From NCBI GenBank assembly GCA_018266175.1, contig JAFEAY010000016.1, forward strand, positions 1-64,000: a DNA stretch of 64,000 bases, in the 5' to 3' direction. Position 1 is the first letter of the stretch. Each line of letters opens with the position of its first letter. Both the position numbers and the translations under genes were made by a program. The DNA is from Candidatus Dependentiae bacterium (GTDB lineage Bacteria; Babelota; Babeliae; Babelales; RVW-14). A model generated the notes under the pieces. It had not been told where the DNA came from and ran no database searches. It saw only the letters and a list, made by a program, of their open reading frames with translations. Below are positions 1 through 7,907 of the stretch, piece after piece.

Positions 1-477
1 ACAAGCCAAGGCATCGCAATGGCGTTTGTTTTGTATAAAATTGCCAAGAATGCGCTCAAGACTATGCTGTGCTTGCGGCGCGTCAAGTAAGTGACATAAC
101 GGATTGCTAACTTCAATTGCTTGCTTAAAATCACCAAACAATTTTTTAATTATTTTAATTTTTCCTTTGATCAGATCGGTATCTTTAAGCTCCATGAATT
201 CCAAAAGAATTGCCGGATCTTTTTCTATTTTTTTACAGAGTTTTTTGTATGCGTTGTTTATCACTTCAAAATTTGCTTGAAAATTTTCAACGCCTGGATT
301 TTCTTGCACATTCACTGCACATGCTTTAAATACCTTGATTACAGGATTAAAGATGTTGAGCAAGCGCTCAACTCGTTGGTGCATTCCCTGCTCAAAGAAA
401 TTACTGTTCATGGCATGCATACTGCTTATAAACGGTGTTGCTAAAACGAGTGAGAAAAAAATAATGGGAATTTTCAT
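1..477 (-). CDS. WD40-family exported protein, N-terminal part (cut by window edge)
   Basis: Only the first 159 codons are in the window; the rest runs off the left edge. The start is the ATG at 477-475, followed by a signal peptide ending near MHA|M. The helical domain that follows is almost the same as in the WD40 genes at 1526-3580 and 5787-7718 (for example NPGVENFQANFEVIN and CDALAC). I infer that the missing part holds the NREIG motif region and a WD40 propeller as in those paralogs. The stretch before the start (AAGGTTTTTACT) is also shared with the 7718 gene. Function is unknown; export across the inner membrane is predicted from the signal peptide. Confidence 0.8.
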   Translation of the reverse strand, partial: MKIPIIFFSLVLATPFISSMHAMNSNFFEQGMHQRVERLLNIFNPVIKVFKACAVNVQENPGVENFQANFEVINNAYKKLCKKIEKDPAILLEFMELKDTDLIKGKIKIIKKLFGDFKQAIEVSNPLCHLLDAPQAQHSLERILGNFIQNKRHCDALAC

Positions 478-515
478 AGTAAAAACCTTTACAGCATAAT
501 AAAAAAGATCTCGTA

Positions 516-544
516 TATCTACACTAAAAGTTTGCACACGTCAA
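516..544 (-). promoter_or_regulatory. Predicted promoter of the 477 WD40 gene
   Basis: On the minus strand, TTGACG (544-539), a 17-bp spacer and TAGATA (521-516). The same layout, with similar spacer sequence, precedes the WD40 gene at 9956, which supports a real conserved promoter. Start sites were not measured. Confidence 0.5.
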
Positions 545-628
545 AAAAAATTCTATGTAGAAATCACAAAATCCTATACCGCTATGCCGTACTTTATGCT
601 ATCTTAAAAAAGAAGGAGCCAAGTCAGT

Positions 629-979
629 ATGAAGAAAATAAAAATAATTGAGACCAGGTATTATTTAAGTCAACTATCAAAAATAATTCATAAGGGGCAA
701 AATGAGGAAACATTACGCAATGAAATTAGAGAATTGATTAGCCAAGACCCATCAGAGGGTGACCTGATTCCAGGAACAGGTGGTTTACGAAAAATTCGCT
801 ATCCAATACCTGGAAAAGGAAAAAGCGGTGGATGCCGAATAATCTATTACTTCTATAACGAAAAAAACCCGGTTAGCCTCCTTACAATATATGCAAAAAA
901 TAGAGCGGACGATTTAAGTCCTCAAGAAAAAAAAGCGTTTTCTAAGATTGCTCAAGAGCTTAAAGCGATCTATAAATAG
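629..979 (+). CDS. higB: RelE/HigB-type toxin (mRNA interferase family)
   Basis: A 116-residue protein with the look of HigB2/RelE-family ribosome-dependent ribonucleases: a basic central stretch with GGLRKIRYPIPGKG, then GGCRIIYYFY and a C-terminal LLTIYAKNRADDLSPQE. These match the usual core strands and C-terminal signature of the HigB-2 group, and the length is normal. A strong AGAAGGAG ribosome site lies before the ATG. The gene directly downstream encodes an Xre-type protein 9 bases away, the usual toxin-first order of higBA. Known family role: cleavage of mRNA on the ribosome when the antitoxin is lost. The assignment rests on motif recognition only; the exact subfamily is uncertain. 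Confidence 0.8.
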   Translation: MKKIKIIETRYYLSQLSKIIHKGQNEETLRNEIRELISQDPSEGDLIPGTGGLRKIRYPIPGKGKSGGCRIIYYFYNEKNPVSLLTIYAKNRADDLSPQEKKAFSKIAQELKAIYK

Positions 980-988
980 GAGTTGATG

Positions 989-1402
989 ATGAAAAAACTA
1001 GCAAAAGAAATTCTCTCCGGCCTTGAAGATGCTTTAGCATATGCTCAAGGCGATAAAACTAGAGGTGTTGAAACAATCGTCACTGTGTCAAAAATTAACG
1101 TTAAAGCCATTAGACAAAAGACGGGTCTCACTCAAGAAGCATTTTCTCAACTTTTTGCTATAAAAGTTAGAACGCTTCAGGATTGGGAACAGCACAGAAG
1201 AAATCCAAGCATTGCAGCGCGTATCTTTTTATCATTAATTGATCAACATCCATCAACAGTCAAAAAAACGTTAAAGTCTCTGGGCTATCCCCTTAAATCT
1301 TCTGTCGGCAAAAGCAAAGCAATATCCAAGCCCAAAGTAAATAAATCTTCTAGAAAAATTGAGGATCCTCGACCAATTAAAAATAAATTGCGGCTTCGTT
1401 AA
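989..1402 (+). CDS. higA: HigA-type antitoxin, Xre helix-turn-helix
   Basis: About 137 residues. The helix-turn-helix covers roughly residues 38-75, with GLTQEAFSQLFAI as the first helix pair and VRTLQDWEQHRRNP as recognition helix and wing. This is typical of HigA antitoxins, which bind the toxin and repress their own operon. The C-terminus is a basic, lysine- and serine-rich tail that is probably unstructured. Three start codons lie in a row (TTG 983, ATG 986, ATG 989). The AGGAG at 978-982, overlapping the toxin stop, best fits the ATG at 989 with a 6-base spacer. Translation is probably coupled to the toxin gene. Confidence 0.8.
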   Translation: MKKLAKEILSGLEDALAYAQGDKTRGVETIVTVSKINVKAIRQKTGLTQEAFSQLFAIKVRTLQDWEQHRRNPSIAARIFLSLIDQHPSTVKKTLKSLGYPLKSSVGKSKAISKPKVNKSSRKIEDPRPIKNKLRLR

Positions 1403-1426
1403 TTACCAAAGTCGCGTTGAAAAGTT

Positions 1427-1486
1427 GAAATTCAGGTCACAGCATGTACTTCTGCGCTCACGCTGTGGCCTAAATTTCATTTTTTG
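1427..1486 (+). terminator. Hairpin with T-run after higBA
   Basis: A 17-bp stem (1427-1443 with 1462-1478) has one mismatch and one G-U pair, an 18-base loop and a following T-run at 1480-1485. It sits between the convergent higA and WD40 genes, so it may stop transcription from both sides. Confidence 0.65.
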
Positions 1487-1525
1487 GTCTCAGATGTATC
1501 TGAACTTAGACAGAGCCAAAAAAAT

Positions 1526-3580
1526 TTATGCAACAATTGCACTGAAACAGCTACTCACCAATTGAAAACGTTTTTGAAAATAATCTGGCAATGTTACAAA
1601 AACATGACGCCAACCATCACCAAGATTAACAACCTCGCTTTGTTGATAACATCGCTCAAGCTGAACAACCAGTGCAATCTGTTCAAACGAAAGGTCTGGA
1701 TATAAATTCCACACCTTAATCGTTCCATCAGCAGAGGCAAAAACCAGTCCACCATCATTCAGTTGCTCGATACATCTAGCCCAAACTCTATGCTCATCAA
1801 GTGGGGCAATGCATCTATTGGTATTTAAATCCCACACCTTAATCGTTCCATCACAATAATCAGAGACCAGTCGACGATCATCCAGTTGATTGATGCAACT
1901 AACAAAACGTGTATGCGCCTCAAGCGTGACAACGCACCTGTTGGTATTCAAATCCCACACCTTAATCGTTCCATCATCAGAACCAGAAGCCAGTCGACCA
2001 TCATCCAGTTGCTTGATGCATTTAACCAAACGTGTATGCGCCTCAAGTGTGGCAACGCACCTGTTGGTATTTAAATCCCACACCTTAATCATTCCATCAC
2101 CAAAACCACAAATCAGTCTACCATCTTTCCGTAGCTTAATGCATCTAATCCAATGTTTATGCCCCTCAAGTGTGGCAACGCACCTGCTAGTATCCAAATC
2201 CCACACCTTAATCGTTCCATCATCAGAACCAGAAACAAGTCGACCATCATCCAGTTGCGTGATGCAATTAACCCAATCTGTATGCCCCTCAAGTGTGGCA
2301 ACGCATCTGTTGGTGTTTAAATCCCACACTTTAATCGTGTTATCATTTGAACAAGAAACCAGTCGACCATCATTCAGTCGCTTGATGCATTTAACCGAAC
2401 TTGTATGCCCCTCAAGTATGGCAACGCATCTGTTGGTATCCAGATCCCAAATCTTAATCGTTTTATCTTTTGAACAAGAAACCAGTCGACCATCATCCAG
2501 TTGCTTGACGCAATTAACCCAATTTGTATGCCCCTCAAGTATACTCACACTCACTTCAGCTCCTTCATTATCACCTACCATTAAGCATTCTGGAAAATAG
2601 TGGGCATACGATGTCATTGATGATTCACTAAAACTGTGCTGCATCACATCATACCGGCTTGCTCTGCCGATCTCCCGATTCATGAGCATCGAAAAATTGT
2701 TCGGCACTTGCGCAGAAAGCCGATCAAAGAGTCCCTGATCCAGATCTTGGGTTATGTCGACATGATTGATTATCTGTTTGAGCTGTGCAACAAATTGCGT
2801 GTCACTGGTTGCTCCAGAAAAAATTCTTGCGCCTTTTTTGCAATGTTGATCATTAACCAAAGCTTGTGATGGAAAGTTTTCATCTGAATATTCAATCATT
2901 TCTATCTCTGAACTTTCACAAATCAGATTTTCTTTTTGCGCTTCTTGCTCACGCGCTTCGCGTTCATGCATAAGCTCAAGATTCAATTGCAGCTGCAATG
3001 CTTGCGCCAGCTTTTCATCATCTCCAACATCCGGTTGCACCGCAATTTCAATGCCGCATGCTGATAAATCTCCCATACTCTGCAACGCTTCCAAACTTTG
3101 AATATTTCCACAAGCCAAAGCATCGCAATGGCGTTTGTTCTGTATAAACTCGCAAAGAATGTGCTCAAGACTATGCTGTTCTTGCTGCACCTCAAGCAAG
3201 CGACATGACGGATTATTAACCGCAATTGCTTGCTCAAAATCCACAAAAAATCTTTGCATTATTTCAATTTTTCTTTTGATCAGATCGGTATCGTTAAGCT
3301 CCATAAATTCCAAAAGAATTGTCGGATCTTTTTCTATTTTTTTACAGAGTTCTTTGTATGCACTGTTTATCACTTCAAAATTTGCTTGAAAATTTTCAAC
3401 TCCTGGATTTTCTTGCAAATTTTCAGAGCACGTTGTAAAAACCTTGATTGCAGGATTAAAGATGTTGAGCAAGCACTTAACTCGCTGGTGCACCCCTTGC
3501 TCAAAGAAATTTCCATTCATGGCCTGTGCTGTATTTGCCAATAAAACAATCGTAAGAATAAGCATCAACCGTGTAACCAT
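1526..3580 (-). CDS. Exported WD40-repeat protein with helical N-terminal domain
   Basis: 684 residues. A signal peptide covers residues 1-20 (cleavage near AQA|M). A helical domain spans about 21-240. A conserved block at about 260-332 contains NREIGRASRYDVMQH and SYAHYFPEC. Seven WD40 units of 41 residues follow at about 346-633, each with GH, D-x-TIK-x-W and NTNRC. A C-terminal module has FEQIALVVQLERC and GWRHVFVTLPDYFQ. Seven blades fit one beta-propeller, a protein-binding scaffold. The final residues (about LVSSCFSAIVA) do not match the paralogs; they read through sequence copied from the region upstream of the 10180 gene. Role inferred: secreted binding protein or host-directed effector. 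No enzyme motif is visible. Confidence 0.85.
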   Translation of the reverse strand: MVTRLMLILTIVLLANTAQAMNGNFFEQGVHQRVKCLLNIFNPAIKVFTTCSENLQENPGVENFQANFEVINSAYKELCKKIEKDPTILLEFMELNDTDLIKRKIEIMQRFFVDFEQAIAVNNPSCRLLEVQQEQHSLEHILCEFIQNKRHCDALACGNIQSLEALQSMGDLSACGIEIAVQPDVGDDEKLAQALQLQLNLELMHEREAREQEAQKENLICESSEIEMIEYSDENFPSQALVNDQHCKKGARIFSGATSDTQFVAQLKQIINHVDITQDLDQGLFDRLSAQVPNNFSMLMNREIGRASRYDVMQHSFSESSMTSYAHYFPECLMVGDNEGAEVSVSILEGHTNWVNCVKQLDDGRLVSCSKDKTIKIWDLDTNRCVAILEGHTSSVKCIKRLNDGRLVSCSNDNTIKVWDLNTNRCVATLEGHTDWVNCITQLDDGRLVSGSDDGTIKVWDLDTSRCVATLEGHKHWIRCIKLRKDGRLICGFGDGMIKVWDLNTNRCVATLEAHTRLVKCIKQLDDGRLASGSDDGTIKVWDLNTNRCVVTLEAHTRFVSCINQLDDRRLVSDYCDGTIKVWDLNTNRCIAPLDEHRVWARCIEQLNDGGLVFASADGTIKVWNLYPDLSFEQIALVVQLERCYQQSEVVNLGDGWRHVFVTLPDYFQKRFQLVSSCFSAIVA
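1682..2545 (-). repeat. Seven tandem 123-bp WD40-coding repeats
   Basis: The DNA repeats with a 123-bp period; for example, the CTCAAGTGTGGCAACGCA block recurs at exact 123-base steps. Units are highly alike, which favours recombination and unit gain or loss. Confidence 0.85.
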
Positions 3581-3623
3581 AAAAAACCTTGTATTCTATA
3601 AAAGAGAAAATCAATGCCGTAAA

Positions 3624-5387
3624 TCAACCAACAACCGATTGAAAGCGTTTTTGAAAATAGTCTGGCAATGTTACAAAAACATCTCGCCAGCCATCGCAAA
3701 GATTAACGCGGTTGTCATCTTGATAACATCGCTCAAGCTGAACTATCAGTGCAATCTGTTCGAATGAAAGGTCTGGATATAAATTCCACACCTTAATCGT
3801 TCCATCACCTGAACACGAAGCAAGTCGACCATCATCCAGTTGCTTGATGTAATTAACAAAACTTGTATGCCCCTCAAGTGTAGCGATGCACTTATTAGTA
3901 TTTAAATCCCATAACTTAATCGTTTCATCATCTGAACAAGAAACAAGTCGCCCATCTTTCAGTTGCTTGATGAATAAAACCCCTTCAAGATGCCTCTTAA
4001 GTGTGGCAATACACCTAATTTCATTGAGATCCCACACCTTAATCCATCCATACCTTTGTTCATCGTCATCGAAGTACACACCGCTCTCATCTGATGAACA
4101 AGAAACAAATCGAGCATCATCCAGTTGCTTAATGCAATTAATTGTATCTGTATGCCCCTCAAGTGTAGCGATGCACTCATTAGTATTTAAATTCCAAAGC
4201 TTAATCATTCCCTCATCTGAACTACCATCAGATTCCTCATCTGGACGAAAACTAGAGCCAGAAGCTAGTCGATTCTCATTCAGTTGCTTGATACAACAAA
4301 CCTCTGCAAAATGACCTTCAAGCGTGACAAAGCACTTGTTGGTATGCAAATCCCACAACTTAATCGTTCTATCATGAGAGCCAGAAGCAAGTCGACCATC
4401 ACTCAGTTGTTTGATGCAACTAACTAAATCTGTATGCCCCTCAAGCGTGGCAACGGATGTATTTGTATTCAAATCCCATATCCAGATCATATTATCACTT
4501 GAACCAGAAGCAAACCGACTATTAGGCAGCAGAGTTATGCAATAAGCCACACTTCTATGCCTTTCAAGTGTGGAAACGCATGTATTTGTATTCAAATTCC
4601 ATACCCTGATCGTTTTATCACTTGAGCCAGAAGCAAGACGACCATCAGGCAGCAGGGTTATGCAATAAACCCAACCTCTATGACCTTCAAGCGTGGCAAC
4701 GCATGTATTTGTATTCAAATCCCATACCCTGATCGTATTATCCCGCGAAGCAGAAGCAAGGCTACCATCTGACAGTTGCGTTATGCAATAAACACAATCT
4801 TTATGCCCCTCGAACGTAGTACATGGTACATCTTTTTTAATCATGCATTCTGGAAAATAGTGTGCATAAGAAGTCATGTGCGACTCACTAAAATTATGTT
4901 GCATGATATCATAGGTGCTTGCTCTGCCAATTTCTCGATTCATCAACATTGAAAAATTGGTTGGAGCACGTGCTGCAAGCCTGTCAAAAAAATCTTGATC
5001 CAAATTTTTGGTTATATCTACTTCGTTGTAAATTATTTGTTTGAGTTGGGCAACATACTGAGCATTATTTGTTGCTCTTGAAAAAACTTCCCCAGTGCGT
5101 ATCACTGGGTCTTGATCTTTATCATAAAATTCTTCATCTGAGTAAAATTCACTATCTTCAAAATCATCTTTATCAGCTACGCTATCACCTATGAAATCTT
5201 GATTTTCACACACCTCAGGTATATCTGTAGCTTGTTCATTTTGATCGCTGACAATACTCTGATCTTCATCAACTTTGACAACTTTGTTGTTGTCATTAAT
5301 AAGATCTTGATTATCCCGCTCGCGCTTACCAGCATGGACACTGTTAAGCGACAGACCAAACATTAGCAAAATTAAAAAACGTTTCAT
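3624..5387 (-). CDS. Exported WD40-repeat protein with acidic N-terminal region
   Basis: 587 residues. The signal peptide is residues 1-19 (VHA|G). Unlike its neighbours it lacks the helical N-terminal domain; instead residues 20-95 are low-complexity and acidic. The shared block NREIGRASTYDIMQH is at about 150-164. Eight WD40 units follow from about 191. Two of them carry extra acidic loops in the blade (GSSFRPDEESDGSSDEG and SSDESGVYFDDDEQRYG), which would protrude from the propeller. The C-terminal module YPDLSFEQIALIVQLERCYQ and GWRDVFVTLPDYFQKRF is intact and ends at VVG. A GGAGG ribosome site precedes the ATG. Probable secreted scaffold or effector; function unknown. Confidence 0.85.
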   Translation of the reverse strand: MKRFLILLMFGLSLNSVHAGKRERDNQDLINDNNKVVKVDEDQSIVSDQNEQATDIPEVCENQDFIGDSVADKDDFEDSEFYSDEEFYDKDQDPVIRTGEVFSRATNNAQYVAQLKQIIYNEVDITKNLDQDFFDRLAARAPTNFSMLMNREIGRASTYDIMQHNFSESHMTSYAHYFPECMIKKDVPCTTFEGHKDCVYCITQLSDGSLASASRDNTIRVWDLNTNTCVATLEGHRGWVYCITLLPDGRLASGSSDKTIRVWNLNTNTCVSTLERHRSVAYCITLLPNSRFASGSSDNMIWIWDLNTNTSVATLEGHTDLVSCIKQLSDGRLASGSHDRTIKLWDLHTNKCFVTLEGHFAEVCCIKQLNENRLASGSSFRPDEESDGSSDEGMIKLWNLNTNECIATLEGHTDTINCIKQLDDARFVSCSSDESGVYFDDDEQRYGWIKVWDLNEIRCIATLKRHLEGVLFIKQLKDGRLVSCSDDETIKLWDLNTNKCIATLEGHTSFVNYIKQLDDGRLASCSGDGTIKVWNLYPDLSFEQIALIVQLERCYQDDNRVNLCDGWRDVFVTLPDYFQKRFQSVVG

Positions 5388-5534
5388 CGTATAACCTCCG
5401 TACGAAAAACAGATAATTCAAATAAATTACAATAAATAATTACAAATTTATATAAATATAGTCAATTTGTCAAAAATTAATTTATCCCTGAAAAAGAGGT
5501 AAGCCCAGGGATAACGATGCCGTCCGCCCGCTTA

Positions 5535-5626
5535 CTTGACTTACAACCTGCTCATGATAAGGTGATAGCCCAGGGGCACGTGAAACATTACAACGCTTGA
5601 AACGATCATGCTGGTAAGGAGAGTGT
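5535..5626 (+). repeat. Degenerate copy of the rfbF upstream region
   Basis: This 92-base stretch aligns with 10085-10179, just before the rfbF start. It includes an identical 20-base block at 5551-5570 and 10101-10120 and the AACGATCATGC and GGAGAG segments before the start codon. It is the leader of the pseudogene that follows. Confidence 0.8.
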
Positions 5627-5740
5627 GTGAACAAAATCAATATTCCAGTCGTTATTCTGGCTGGAGGACTCGGAACTCGATTACGCTAAGAAACTGAATT
5701 TAGACCAAAACCGATGGTGCCAATTGGTGGTAAGCCAATT
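5627..5740 (+). pseudogene. Truncated rfbF copy (first 38 codons, with a stop)
   Basis: Reading from the GTG at 5627 gives 38 codons matching the start of the cytidylyltransferase at 10180, including the LAGGLGTRLR nucleotide-binding motif and RPKPMVPIGGKP. Codon 21 (GAA in the intact gene) is TAA at 5687-5689. After codon 38 the sequence switches abruptly to a WD40-gene fragment. By hand count, 17 of the 20 differing codons are synonymous, two change an amino acid and one is the stop. The copy therefore looks like a once-functional, long-separated paralog that was later broken, not a fresh duplication. Confidence 0.85.
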
Positions 5741-5793
5741 TTGTGCTGCATCACATCATACCTGCTTGCTCTGCCGATCTCCCGATTCATGAG
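5741..5793. repeat. 53-bp exact copy of an internal WD40 segment
   Basis: Identical to 6769-6821, the part of the 7718 gene that codes for the NREIGRAS motif. It is wedged between the rfbF fragment and the shortened 3' end of the same WD40 gene, and it supplies that gene's new stop codon (5789-5787). Confidence 0.9.
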
Positions 5794-7718
5794 TGCTGAA
5801 CAACCAGCGCAATCTGTTCTAATGAAAGGTCTGGATACAAATCCCATAGCTTAATCGTTCTATCATCTGAACAAGAAGCAAGTCGCCCATCATTCAGTTG
5901 CGTGATGAATCTAACCCAATTTCTATGCCCTTCAAGTGTGGCAACGCACCTATTAGTATTTAAATCCAACAGCTTAATTGTTCCATCATCAGAACAAGAA
6001 GCAAGTCGCCCATCATCCAGTTGCGTGATGCAATTAACCCAATCTCTATGCCCCTCAAGTGTGGCAACGCACCTGTTGGTATCAAAATTCCACACCTTAA
6101 TCGTTTTATCACGAGAACAAGAAACAAGTCGCCCATCATTCAGTTGTTTGATACATATAACCGAATTTCTATGCCCTTCAAGTGTAGCGATGCACTCATT
6201 AGTATTCAAATCCCACACCTTAATCGTTTCATCATGTGAACCAGAAACAAATCGACCATCATTCAGTTGCGTGATGCATCTAACCAAATCTCTATGCCCC
6301 TTAAGTGTGGCAACGCACCTGTTGGTATCCAAATTCCACAGCTTAATTGTTCCATCATCAGAACAAGAAGCAAGTCGACCATCATTCAGTTGCGTGATGC
6401 AATTAACCCCGCTTTTATGCCCCTCAAGTGTGGCAACGCACCTGTTAGTATTTAAATCCCATAACTTAATCGTTCTATCACAAGAACAAGAAACAAGTCG
6501 CCCATCATTCAGTTGCTTGATGCATTTAACCGAGCCTGCATGCCCCTCAAGTGTGACAAAGCACCTGTTGGTATTCAGATCCCACACCTTAATTGTTTTA
6601 TCACGAGAACCAGAAGTAAGTCGCCCATCATTCAGTTGCTTGATGCAATTAACCCAACCTGTATGCCCTTCAAGTGTACTTACGTGTACTGCCGCTCCTT
6701 CATTACCACGTACCATTAAGCATTCTGGGAAATAGTGTGCATACGAAGTCATTGGTGGTTCACTAAAATTGTGCTGCATCACATCATACCTGCTTGCTCT
6801 GCCGATCTCCCGATTCATGAGCATCGAAAAATTGCTCGGCACTTGGGCAGAAATCCGATCAAACAGAACTTGATCCAGATCTTGAGTTATGTCGACATGA
6901 TTGATTATCTGTTTGAGCTGTGCAACAAATTGCGTGTCACTGGGTGCTCCAGAAAAAATTCTTGCGCCTTTTTTGCGCTTTTGATCATTAACCAAAACGT
7001 CTTGTGAAAAGTTTTCATCTGAATATTCAACAATTTCTATCTCTGAACTTTCACAAATCAGATTTGCTTTTTGTGCTTCTTGCTCACGCGCTTCGCGTTC
7101 ATGCATCAACTCAAGATTCAATTGCAGCTGCAATGCTTGCGCCAGCTTTTCATCATCTCCAACATCTGGCTGCACTGCAATTTCAATGCCGCATGCCGAT
7201 AAATCTCCCATACCCTGCAACACTTCCAAGCTTTGAATATTTCCACAAGCCAAGACATCGCAATGGTGCTTGTTTTTTATAAACTTGCCAAGAATGCGCT
7301 CAAGACTATGCTGTGCTTGCGGCGCGTCAAGCAGGCGACATGACGGATTATTAACCTCAATTGCTTGCTCAAAACCCACAAACAGGTTTTTTATTGTTTC
7401 AATTTTTTCTTTGATCAGATCTGTATCTTTGGGCTCCATAAACTCCAAAAGAATGGTCGGATCTTTTTCTATTTCTTTACAGAGGTTTTTGTATGCACTG
7501 TTTATCACTTCAAAATTTGCTTGAAAATCTTCAACTCCTGGATTTTCTTTCAAATTTTCAGAGCACGTTGTAAAAACTTTGATTACAGGATTAAAGATGT
7601 TGAGCAAGCGCTCAACTCGCTGATGCACCCCTTGATCAAAGAAGTTGCCGTTCATCGCATGTGTATTACTCATGAACATTGTTAAAACGAGTGAGAAATA
7701 AAGAATGGGAATATTCAT
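5787..7718 (-). CDS. Exported WD40-repeat protein, C-terminal module lost
   Basis: 643 residues from the ATG at 7718. An in-frame ATG at 7766 would add 16 residues that break the signal peptide pattern. Signal peptide 1-21 (THA|M), helical domain to about 240, shared NREIGRAS block at about 302-309, then seven WD40 units of 41 residues from about 348. The protein is closely similar to the 1526-3580 product. After YPDLSLEQIALVVQ it ends with HS, whereas complete paralogs continue with about 35 residues including GWRxVFVTLPDYF. The cut coincides with the recombination junction near 5794. The propeller is complete, so the protein may still fold; whether it works without the tail is unknown. Confidence 0.85.
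   Translation of the reverse strand: MNIPILYFSLVLTMFMSNTHAMNGNFFDQGVHQRVERLLNIFNPVIKVFTTCSENLKENPGVEDFQANFEVINSAYKNLCKEIEKDPTILLEFMEPKDTDLIKEKIETIKNLFVGFEQAIEVNNPSCRLLDAPQAQHSLERILGKFIKNKHHCDVLACGNIQSLEVLQGMGDLSACGIEIAVQPDVGDDEKLAQALQLQLNLELMHEREAREQEAQKANLICESSEIEIVEYSDENFSQDVLVNDQKRKKGARIFSGAPSDTQFVAQLKQIINHVDITQDLDQVLFDRISAQVPSNFSMLMNREIGRASRYDVMQHNFSEPPMTSYAHYFPECLMVRGNEGAAVHVSTLEGHTGWVNCIKQLNDGRLTSGSRDKTIKVWDLNTNRCFVTLEGHAGSVKCIKQLNDGRLVSCSCDRTIKLWDLNTNRCVATLEGHKSGVNCITQLNDGRLASCSDDGTIKLWNLDTNRCVATLKGHRDLVRCITQLNDGRFVSGSHDETIKVWDLNTNECIATLEGHRNSVICIKQLNDGRLVSCSRDKTIKVWNFDTNRCVATLEGHRDWVNCITQLDDGRLASCSDDGTIKLLDLNTNRCVATLEGHRNWVRFITQLNDGRLASCSDDRTIKLWDLYPDLSLEQIALVVQHS
5840..6677 (-). repeat. 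Seven tandem 123-bp WD40-coding repeats
   Basis: Same period and nearly the same unit sequence as the array at 1682-2545, so units can recombine within and between the two genes. A long antisense open frame across the array is a by-product of the repeat and not a gene. Confidence 0.85.
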
Positions 7719-7804
7719 AGTAAAAACCTTGATTAACACAAACTTGATAATTAAAATACCCCACAAACCTTGATCAAATCGAATATATCACCACTCAAAT
7801 TCTT

Positions 7805-7868
7805 CGATACACCTCGCTGCGCGAGGCACTCAGGACGAGCAAAATGTAAGCCTTATCCAATAGGCTTA
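7805..7868. repeat. Intergenic palindromic element with two hairpins
   Basis: CCTCGC-TGC-GCGAGG (7812-7826) forms a tight GC-rich hairpin, and TAAGCCT / AGGCTTA (7847-7853 with 7862-7868) forms a second. It lies between the 3' end of one WD40 gene and the start of the next. It could act as a terminator for the 7908-9956 gene, although no strong T-run follows, or it could be a dispersed palindromic repeat. Confidence 0.5.
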
Positions 7869-7907
7869 TCCCGCAAATTTGAATTATCGAATTCGCGTTG
7901 GTTAACT

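Noticed and set aside
1682-2545. Regularly spaced repeats resembling a CRISPR array
   Set aside because: The period is 123 bp with no unique spacers, and the repeats code for WD40 blades in frame.
5400-5800. Insertion sequence at the rfbF/WD40 junction
   Set aside because: No transposase frame and no terminal inverted repeats or target duplications; homologous or illegitimate recombination between copies explains the mosaic better.
5902-6735. 277-codon plus-strand frame with regular repeats across the WD40 array
   Set aside because: It is the antisense of the tandem WD40 units; a 123-bp period keeps one frame open. No ribosome site, and the product is repetitive without a fold. The same holds for 1890-2600 and 3886-4314.
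7805-7868. Possible tRNA or structured RNA in the intergenic palindromes
   Set aside because: The hairpins do not make a cloverleaf, and there is no acceptor stem or T-loop consensus. Kept only as a palindromic element.
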